This document shows, piece by piece, positions 7,296 to 12,703 of a DNA stretch of 13,614 bases. The DNA lies in assembly GCA_947003675.1 (NCBI GenBank), contig CAMQPJ010000012.1, forward strand, positions 1-13,614, in the 5' to 3' direction. The notes under the pieces were generated by a model that searched no databases, had not been told where the DNA came from, and saw only the letters and a list, made by a program, of their open reading frames with translations. Origin of the DNA: an uncultured Collinsella sp. GTDB taxonomy: Bacteria; Actinomycetota; Coriobacteriia; Coriobacteriales; Coriobacteriaceae. Position numbers and translations under genes: made by a program. Every line of letters begins with the position of its first letter. Within the stretch, counting starts at the first letter, position 1.

Positions 7296-7319
7296 CGAAA
7301 TGACAACGTTGTCATTTCG
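7296..7319. promoter_or_regulatory. 24-bp perfect palindrome, main operator of module B
   Basis: The core TGACAACGTTGTCA (7301-7314) is perfectly self-complementary, and the symmetry extends five more bases each side (CGAAA...TTTCG). The central ACGT and outer TG...CA are as expected for a LacI-family dimer. It lies 101 bp upstream of the lacE start. Confidence 0.75.
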
Positions 7320-7420
7320 CAATGCCTTCCTTAAGCAGGAAGGTTTCCGGGCAGTCCTGACCATCCATCGACGACCAGTTCCATCCACATGCATCGCGCA
7401 TCAAGTAGCAAAGGAGCTCT

Positions 7421-9199
7421 ATGGACGCCATCGTAAAGATGCTCGAAAAGCATCAACCGTTCTTCGAGAAGATCTCGAGAAACATCTACCTCCAGGCCAT
7501 CAAAGACGGATTCCTTGGGTGCATGCCCATCGTCCTTACCTCTTCGATCTTTCTGCTGATCGCCACCCTTCCCGGCGTAGTTGGAATCACGTTGCCCCAG
7601 CCGCTCATCGACTGGTGCAACAAGCTGTACAACTTCACCATGGGCGTCATGGGCATCATGGTTGCCGGCACCACCGCCAAGAACTTTACGGCTTCCATGA
7701 ACCGTCGCATGCCCGCCGGCAAGGTGCTCAACGACGGCTCCACCATGGTTGCCGCCCAGTGCAGCATGCTGCTGCTCGCTGTTACGCAGTTCACCACCAA
7801 GTTCAACGGCTCCGAGCTTTCTGTCTTCGATTGCACCAGCATGGGTACGCGCGGTCTGTTCTCGGCCTATATCGCCGCGTTCATTACCGTGTGGGTCTAT
7901 AAGTTCTGCGTCTCGCGCGATCTGACCATTAAGCTGCCCAAGGAGGTTCCGGGCGCCATCGCTCAGAACTTCCGCGACATCATCCCCTTTGGCGGCGCTG
8001 TCATCATCTGCGGCATCATCGATGTTGTCGTGCGCAACCTCATGGGCGTTCCGTTCTCCGAGCTGCTCATCAAGCTGCTCTCCCCGCTCTTCACTGCGGC
8101 AGAAACCTATCCTGGCCTTATCCTTATCCAGGCAGCCACCGCGTTCTTCTGGTTCATCGGTGTCCATGGTCCTTCGATTGTCCAGCCGGGCATCGACCCC
8201 ATCCGTCTTGCCAACCAGGCTGAGAACCTGCAGGTTCTGCTGGCCGGCGGCCACCCCGCCCACTCCCTCACCTTTAACATGTCGCTCGTGGGTGAGTTCG
8301 GCGGCACCGGCGCCACGTTCATCGTGCCGCTTCTGCTGATTCTCTTTATGAAGTCCAAGCAGCTCAAAGCCGTCGGTAAGGCCTCGATCGTTCCTGTTGC
8401 CTTCGCCGTCAACGAACCGCTGCTCTTTGGCGCGCCGATGATCCTTAACCCCTACATGCTCATCCCCTTTGTTGCCGCCGGCTGCGTCAACGTAAGTGTT
8501 GCCAAGTTCTTTATCGACAACGTGGGCATGAACGGCTTCTCCTTCGTGGTGCCTTGGGCTACCCCTGCCCCCATCGGCATCTTCATCACCACGAACTTCC
8601 AGCTTATCGCCCTGGTATTTGTCGCGATCATCATCTTGCTGGACGCCATCATCTACCTGCCGTTCTTGAAGGCATACGATAAGCTGCTCTGCGACCAGGA
8701 GGCCGAGCGCGCCGCCGAGCTGGGTCTCGAGTCCGATGGTGCTGCCACCATCACCGTCAGCACCTCTGCGCCCGCTGTCGAGCAGACCGCCGCTTCCGTC
8801 GAGCCGACCGCCGCTGCCGCCGACAGCAAGCCTGTCGCCGATCAGCCCGAGCCCGCCTCCGACGCATCCGCTAAGAAGGATGTCGATGGCCTGAAGGTCC
8901 TCGTCCTGTGCGCCGGCGCCGGCACCTCTGCCATGCTCGCCAACGCCATCAAGGAAGGTGCTGCGCAGACCGGAGAGAACATCGCTTCCTCCGCAGGCGC
9001 CTATGGCCAGCACACTGCCATCATGGATCAATACGACGTTATCGTGCTCGCCCCGCAGGTTCGTAGCTACTACAACGACATGAAGGCCGACACCGATCGC
9101 CTGGGCATTAAGCTGCTCGCTCCCCGCGGTAAGGAATATATCGACCTTACTCGCGACCCCGCTGGCGCCATCAAGTGGCTCCGCGAGAACCTCGACTAG
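7421..9199 (+). CDS. lacE: Lactose-type PTS EIICB permease, copy 2
   Basis: The second lactose-family EIICB transporter, 592 residues, same IIC-linker-IIB plan as the copy at 4201-5961 and homologous along its length. The N terminus is MLEKHQPFFEKISRNIYLQAIKDGF. IIC carries GVHGPSIV (His249) and VNEPLLFGAP (Asn331, Glu332). A long Ala/Pro/Glu/Thr-rich linker spans about residues 430-490. IIB carries Cys497 in VLVLCAGAGTS and AGAYGQHTAIMDQYDVIVLAPQV. AAGGAG at 7411-7416 sets the start. Here the permease comes before its lacG, the reverse of module A. Sugar preference cannot be read from sequence; differences from copy 1 in IIC suggest related but not identical substrates. No EIIA gene adjoins it. 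Confidence 0.94.
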   Translation: MDAIVKMLEKHQPFFEKISRNIYLQAIKDGFLGCMPIVLTSSIFLLIATLPGVVGITLPQPLIDWCNKLYNFTMGVMGIMVAGTTAKNFTASMNRRMPAGKVLNDGSTMVAAQCSMLLLAVTQFTTKFNGSELSVFDCTSMGTRGLFSAYIAAFITVWVYKFCVSRDLTIKLPKEVPGAIAQNFRDIIPFGGAVIICGIIDVVVRNLMGVPFSELLIKLLSPLFTAAETYPGLILIQAATAFFWFIGVHGPSIVQPGIDPIRLANQAENLQVLLAGGHPAHSLTFNMSLVGEFGGTGATFIVPLLLILFMKSKQLKAVGKASIVPVAFAVNEPLLFGAPMILNPYMLIPFVAAGCVNVSVAKFFIDNVGMNGFSFVVPWATPAPIGIFITTNFQLIALVFVAIIILLDAIIYLPFLKAYDKLLCDQEAERAAELGLESDGAATITVSTSAPAVEQTAASVEPTAAAADSKPVADQPEPASDASAKKDVDGLKVLVLCAGAGTSAMLANAIKEGAAQTGENIASSAGAYGQHTAIMDQYDVIVLAPQVRSYYNDMKADTDRLGIKLLAPRGKEYIDLTRDPAGAIKWLRENLD

Positions 9200-9213
9200 T
9201 TCCTCCCTCTGTT

Positions 9214-9240
9214 GGTGCCCGGATTCCCGGTTCGGGCACC
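9214..9240 (+). other. Intercistronic RNA stem-loop between lacE and lacG (no T tract)
   Basis: GGTGCCCG (9214-9221) pairs with CGGGCACC (9233-9240) around an 11-nt loop, 14 nt after the lacE stop. TCTCCC follows rather than a T run, so it probably allows read-through into lacG and may tune relative expression or protect the upstream mRNA. Confidence 0.6.
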
Positions 9241-9274
9241 TCTCCCTATTCGTATCCCACAGAAAGGATGACTC

Positions 9275-10696
9275 ATGACCAACCCCATGCAGTTCCCCGA
9301 CGGCTTTGTGTTTGGCGGCGCCACCGCTGCTTACCAGGTTGAGGGCGAGACCCGTACGCACGGCAAGGGCAAAGTGCCCTGGGACGATTTCCTGGCTGCT
9401 CAGGGTCGCTTCTCCCCCGATCCCGCAAGCGATTTCTACAACAAGTACCCGGTCGATATCGACCTGTGCCAGCGCTTCGGCATCAACGGTATCCGTGTCT
9501 CCATCGCTTGGAGCCGCATCTTCCCCAGCGGCACTGGTGAGATTAACCCCGAGGGTGTTGCCTTCTATCACGAGCTCTTTGCCACCTGCAATAAAGCCGG
9601 CGTTATCCCCTATGTCACGCTCGATCACTTCGATACGCCCGAGGCCTTTTACCAGAACGGCGGCGAGGGCTTCCTGACGCGCACGACGATCGACGCCTTT
9701 GTCGAGTACGCCAAGTTCTGCTTTGCCGAGTTCACCGAGGTCAAGCACTGGTTTACCTTTAACGAGATTCCCGCGACCGCCGAGGGCAGCTTTATCGTCG
9801 GCAACTGGCCGCACGGCGAGAAGTATCGCCTGGACAAGGCTTTCCAGCTCATGCACAACATGATGGTGGCCCACGCCAAGGCTGTCGTCGCCTTCCATGA
9901 GGGCGGCTTTGAGGGCGAGATCGGCATTGTCCAGAACCTGGAGCCCAAGTATCCCCTCGATCCCAACAGTGCTGCCGACTGCGAGGCAGCTCGCATGGCC
10001 GATGTCATCAACAACCGCTGGGTGCTCGACGCCACTTTCCGCGGCCACTATGCAGCCGACACCATGGAAGCCGCAACCAAGCTGGCCCATATCGCCGGCG
10101 GCGAGCTCGACGTCCGTGACGAGGACATCGCCGCGCTGACCGCCGCGCTCCCCTACAACGATTGCCTGGGCGTCAACACCTACAAGTGCCAGTTCCTGCG
10201 TGCTGCCGAGGGCGAAAACGACATCAACCACAATGGCACCGGCGACAAGGGATCCTCGCGCTGGTTCCTCAAGGGTGTGGGCGAGTCATGCGTGCGCGAA
10301 GGCGTACCCACCACCGATTGGGACTGGATTATCTATCCCGAGGGCCTCTACGACCTGCTGCTGCGCATTAAGAACGATTACCCCAACTACAAGAAGATCT
10401 ACATCACCGAGAACGGCATGGGCTATAAGGACGACTTCGAGGACGGCTTTATCGACGACGCCCCTCGCATCGACTACATGCGTCAACATCTCGCATGGAT
10501 CCTCAAGGCAATCGACGGCGGCGTAAACGTCGACGGCTACTTCGTGTGGTCGCTGCAGGACCAGTTCTCCTGGACCAACGGCTATAACAAGCGCTATGGC
10601 CTGTTCTACATCGACTTCGAGACCCAGAAGCGCTATCCCAAGGCAAGCGCGTACTGGTACAAGAACGTCGCGGAGACCGGCCTGCTTATGGCCTAA
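9275..10696 (+). CDS. lacG: 6-phospho-beta-galactosidase (GH1), copy 3
   Basis: A 473-residue GH1 enzyme, the usual LacG length and the copy most like staphylococcal LacG: FVFGGATAAYQVEG, PASDFYNKYPVDIDL, INGIRVSIAWSRIFP. The acid/base is Glu164 (FTFNEI) and the nucleophile Glu379 (ITENGMGYKD). Phosphate recognition is SWTNGYNKRY with Ser432, Lys439, Tyr441; Trp433 marks it as a phospho-galactosidase. GAAAGGA at 9262-9268 precedes the ATG. It is the second gene of the operon with lacE 75 nt upstream and is closed by a terminator. Likely role: cleaving the phosphorylated galactoside delivered by the EIICB of the same operon into galactose-6-phosphate and the aglycone. Confidence 0.95.
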   Translation: MTNPMQFPDGFVFGGATAAYQVEGETRTHGKGKVPWDDFLAAQGRFSPDPASDFYNKYPVDIDLCQRFGINGIRVSIAWSRIFPSGTGEINPEGVAFYHELFATCNKAGVIPYVTLDHFDTPEAFYQNGGEGFLTRTTIDAFVEYAKFCFAEFTEVKHWFTFNEIPATAEGSFIVGNWPHGEKYRLDKAFQLMHNMMVAHAKAVVAFHEGGFEGEIGIVQNLEPKYPLDPNSAADCEAARMADVINNRWVLDATFRGHYAADTMEAATKLAHIAGGELDVRDEDIAALTAALPYNDCLGVNTYKCQFLRAAEGENDINHNGTGDKGSSRWFLKGVGESCVREGVPTTDWDWIIYPEGLYDLLLRIKNDYPNYKKIYITENGMGYKDDFEDGFIDDAPRIDYMRQHLAWILKAIDGGVNVDGYFVWSLQDQFSWTNGYNKRYGLFYIDFETQKRYPKASAYWYKNVAETGLLMA

Positions 10697-10719
10697 CTTT
10701 TGCCGCATACCCCCTGTCG

Positions 10720-10766
10720 GCCGCATGCGAATCCCTCCACGGGTTCGCATGCGGCTTTTTTGTTTT
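10720..10766 (+). terminator. Intrinsic terminator after lacG copy 3
   Basis: A 12-bp perfect stem (GCCGCATGCGAA at 10720-10731 with 10744-10755) is followed by TTTTTTGTTTT, 24 nt after the lacG stop. Confidence 0.92.
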
Positions 10767-10788
10767 GGTGGGCCCGAGCGGATCATTC

Positions 10789-10845
10789 GTCTCGATCTGT
10801 AACATCTAGCAGGGATTTTCGGCCCTAACCGTTACAAATCGAGAC
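10789..10845. repeat. 57-nt intergenic hairpin repeat, copy 4 (loop class A variant)
   Basis: Left arm GTCTCGATCTGTAACA (10789-10804), right arm CGTTACAAATCGAGAC (10830-10845), 25-nt loop (10805-10829) starting TCTAGC. The loop departs from the class A consensus in the middle, where AGGG and CCCT can pair. First of three copies in the 377-bp gene-free stretch 10697-11073, which otherwise holds the lacG terminator and the antitoxin promoter. Confidence 0.88.
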
Positions 10846-10868
10846 AAACAGAACGCCCGAGCAGAAAT

Positions 10869-10925
10869 ATCTCAATCTGTAACACGTAGCCCACTTTTAA
10901 CCGTCTAACTGTTACAGATCGAGAC
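10869..10925. repeat. 57-nt intergenic hairpin repeat, copy 5 (loop class B)
   Basis: Left arm ATCTCAATCTGTAACA (10869-10884), right arm TGTTACAGATCGAGAC (10910-10925). The 25-nt loop (10885-10909) starts CGTAGCCC and closely matches the loop of copy 2 at 1148-1172 (21 of 25 positions or better). It starts 80 bp after copy 4. Confidence 0.88.
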
Positions 10926-10949
10926 AAACGCCACAGGTCAATCCCTTTA

Positions 10950-11006
10950 ATCTCAATCTGTAACATCTAGCCGAGTTTTTCGATCCCAACTGTTACAGAT
11001 TGAGAC
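10950..11006. repeat. 57-nt intergenic hairpin repeat, copy 6 (loop class A)
   Basis: The arms TCTCAATCTGTAACA (10951-10965) and TGTTACAGATTGAGA (10991-11005) are perfect complements over 15 bp. The 25-nt loop (10966-10990) starts TCTAGCCGAGTTTTT. It starts 81 bp after copy 5 and ends 32 bp before the antitoxin promoter. Confidence 0.9.
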
Positions 11007-11037
11007 GATTCGACGGTACCGGTCGCTTGGACACGCC

Positions 11038-11055
11038 GTGGTACAATTATGCCAC
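11038..11055 (+). promoter_or_regulatory. Extended -10 promoter with overlapping dyad operator of the toxin-antitoxin pair
   Basis: TGGTACAAT (11039-11047) is an extended -10 element (TG-N-TACAAT). It lies inside an imperfect 18-bp palindrome, GTGGTACAATTATGCCAC, where 14 of 18 positions are symmetric. Antitoxin or the antitoxin-toxin complex binding here would cover the -10, the usual autoregulation of these operons. Transcription would begin about 20 nt before the antitoxin ATG. Confidence 0.55.
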
Positions 11056-11073
11056 GACGCAAAGGAGGTACCC

Positions 11074-11340
11074 ATGTCCGCTTGTGTGCCCGTCCGAGAC
11101 ATGAAGGACACTGCCACATTCACCGCACTTGTTGAGTCTGAGCGCGACGTCACCGTAACCAAGAACGGCTACGAGACCATGCACTGCATCAGCAGCGACC
11201 AGTATCGCCTCATGCAAGAAGAAATCGCCAAGGCAAAACTGCTGTCTCGTATGATGTTGGCAGAAGACGAAATATCGCAAGGCGACTACAGCGACTACGA
11301 CTCCTTCGCGACCGCGATACGAGACAAATATGACCTATAA
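11074..11340 (+). CDS. Phd/YefM-type antitoxin
   Basis: An 88-residue protein that should bind and neutralise the toxin encoded next and repress their shared promoter. The N-terminal part has the Phd/YefM pattern: PVRDMKDTATFTALVESERDVTVTKNGYETMHCISSDQYRLM, about residues 6-48, where the TKNGY motif is typical. The C-terminal half (LLSRMMLAEDEISQGDYSDYDSFATAIRDKYDL) is acidic and is the expected toxin-binding region. AAAGGAGG at 11061-11068 fixes the start at ATG 11074 rather than the in-frame ATG at 11038. Its end overlaps the toxin gene by 11 bp, typical of such pairs. Confidence 0.88.
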   Translation: MSACVPVRDMKDTATFTALVESERDVTVTKNGYETMHCISSDQYRLMQEEIAKAKLLSRMMLAEDEISQGDYSDYDSFATAIRDKYDL

Positions 11341-11635
11341 CGTCGTAATCCTCAAAAGCGCGCGATATGAGTACGAGAGTATCGTCGGATACCTTGCCCA
11401 AATCCTCAAGAATCCGCGTGCAGCAGGCAATTTTGTCGCTGAGATTGAATATCAGCTTGATCTGCTTCGCGAGCAGCCGCTCCTACGTCCCCTCTCGCAT
11501 ATGCAAGAGCTGGCGGCACGTAATTACCGATCGTTTCCCGTCAACAACTACGTGTGCCTTTATAAGTTTGAGCACGAAACAATCTATATCGCCCACGTCT
11601 TTCATCAGTCACAGGACTACGCCCGCCTGGTCTAA
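11330..11635 (+). CDS. RelE/ParE-superfamily toxin
   Basis: A 101-residue protein of the RelE/ParE fold, probably a translation-blocking ribonuclease or a related toxin. Visible family traits: start MTYNVVILKSARYEYESIVGYLAQ, central leucine-rich helix with REQPLLRPLS, then YRSFPVNNYVCLYKFEHETIYIAHVFHQSQDYARLV. The last part matches the C-terminal strand pattern (R-x-F-x-V-x-x-Y-x-x-x-Y-x-x-x-x-x-x-I-x-I-x-x-V-x-H-x-x-x-D) of RelE/ParE toxins. The start overlaps the antitoxin end, implying translational coupling. Whether it acts on mRNA (RelE) or gyrase (ParE) cannot be settled from the sequence. No clear terminator is seen between its stop and the convergent regulator gene. Confidence 0.85.
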   Translation: MTYNVVILKSARYEYESIVGYLAQILKNPRAAGNFVAEIEYQLDLLREQPLLRPLSHMQELAARNYRSFPVNNYVCLYKFEHETIYIAHVFHQSQDYARLV

Positions 11636-11732
11636 CCCACAAGCTGAATACTTGGCCCGAGCACATTTGCGCGTCAACGTGAAGCGGTAATCCCCGCGCC
11701 AGCAGGGGCAGAAGTATCGTCTGTAGCATTAG

Positions 11733-12497
11733 CTAGCAGATGACCCGCGTGTGCTCCTCGATGGCAGTGCGGTCCTCGGCGGCGATACCCGGCTCGCACA
11801 CCACGGCGTCCAGGCTGTCCAGGCGGCAGAAGGTGTAGAAGTCGCGCTTGCCGATCTTGCTGGAGTCGGCGATGAGGTAGCGTGAATCGGCCTTGCTAAA
11901 GGCGAGCTGCTGGATGCGGCCCTCTTCCATGTTAGACGTAGACACGTCGCCGTCCAGAATGCCGTTTGCGCCGATAAAGGCTGCGTCGATCCCCAGTGCG
12001 CGCAAGGTGTCCTCGGCCGTGGGGCCCACAAAGGCGGCAGTGCGGCGACGGTACATACCGCCCACGAGGCACAGGTCGCAGTCTTCGCGCGCCTCGAGCA
12101 GGTTAAACACCGAAAGCGAATTAGTCACGATGCGCAGGCGAAACGCCGGCAGCATCGAGGCCATCTGCTCCACCGTAGTGCCCGTGCCCAAAAAGATGGT
12201 CGAGCCCTCCTCGATGAGCTCCACGGCGCGGCGCGCGATCTGCAGCTTTTCCTCGGCATGCTTGGTGCGCTTTTCGCTGTGCGAATACTCGTGGCGCAAC
12301 ATAGCGTGGGGACGGCCCTGTGCACTACGGGCTCCTCCGTGCACGCGTTCAATCTCGCCCAGGCTCGCAAGTTCTTCGAGGTCGCGGCGGATCGTCATAT
12401 CCGAGACACCTAACGCATCCGAAATCTCCTTGACCGAGACCGTGCCCTGCTCATCGAGCAGCTGACGAACCCTATCCTGTCGCTCTGCCTTAATCAC
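11733..12497 (-). CDS. DeoR-family transcriptional regulator, LacR-like
   Basis: A 254-residue DeoR/GlpR-type repressor. The winged helix at about residues 1-58 reads MIKAERQDRVRQLLDEQGTVSVKEISDALGVSDMTIRRDLEEL...ERVHGGA. The sugar-phosphate-responsive domain has FLGTGTTVEQMA, IVTNSLSVFNLL, CLVGGMYRRRTAAFVGP and ADSSKIGKRDFYTF. The overall pattern resembles LacR, the tagatose-6-phosphate-responsive repressor of staphylococcal and lactococcal lac operons; assignment to LacR itself is inference. The start is GTG 12497, with GAGGA 6 nt upstream. It is divergent from the galactose mutarotase gene, and its promoter overlaps a GAACAAA box that resembles GlpR/DeoR half-sites, suggesting autoregulation. 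Given the neighbourhood, galactose-6-phosphate or tagatose-6-phosphate is the likely signal. Confidence 0.88.
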   Translation of the reverse strand: MIKAERQDRVRQLLDEQGTVSVKEISDALGVSDMTIRRDLEELASLGEIERVHGGARSAQGRPHAMLRHEYSHSEKRTKHAEEKLQIARRAVELIEEGSTIFLGTGTTVEQMASMLPAFRLRIVTNSLSVFNLLEAREDCDLCLVGGMYRRRTAAFVGPTAEDTLRALGIDAAFIGANGILDGDVSTSNMEEGRIQQLAFSKADSRYLIADSSKIGKRDFYTFCRLDSLDAVVCEPGIAAEDRTAIEEHTRVIC

Positions 12498-12540
12498 GAT
12501 GAATCCTCGCCGTTCTTTGCGCGCATATCATTCAAACAGT

Positions 12541-12568
12541 AACGAACAAATTGTATCAGACTCGTTCG
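12541..12568. promoter_or_regulatory. DeoR-gene promoter with candidate DeoR-type operator
   Basis: On the minus strand TGATACAAT (12558-12550) is an extended -10 for the DeoR gene. Directly overlapping it, AACGAACAAATT (12541-12552) resembles the TAACGAACA half-site of GlpR-type operators. An inverted partner, CGTTCG, lies at 12563-12568. The nonamer CGAACAAAT also occurs in the conserved block at 2353-2383. Confidence 0.45.
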
Positions 12569-12703
12569 CGTCAAAAATGAACGCCCGCGCAGCTCCAATC
12601 ATCACTTTTTTGAGAAAAATACCCCCTGCTTTAGTGGGGTGTAGTGATAATCTCGCCTGTTCGCGCTACAGTTTGTCGGAAATACCTCGATGTTAGGAAC
12701 CAA

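Noticed and set aside
9200..9274. An intrinsic terminator between lacE copy 2 and lacG copy 3
   Set aside because: The 8-bp stem is not followed by a T run and the genes are only 75 nt apart, so it is listed as an intercistronic stem-loop.
7331..10231. A 966-codon open frame on the minus strand
   Set aside because: It lies antisense to lacE copy 2 and most of lacG copy 3. Its translation is Gly/Asp/Val-rich with no recognisable domain, as expected when a GC-rich gene with biased third positions is read backwards. The sense strand has clear catalytic motifs and ribosome sites.
10789..11006. CRISPR array because of regularly spaced repeats
   Set aside because: Repeats are 57 nt, strongly palindromic over their full length, occur at scattered sites including a single copy, fall in two loop classes, and no cas genes are present.
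11636..11732. A terminator between the toxin gene and the convergent DeoR-family gene
   Set aside because: Only a 4-bp CCCC/GGGG hairpin without a T tract could be found.
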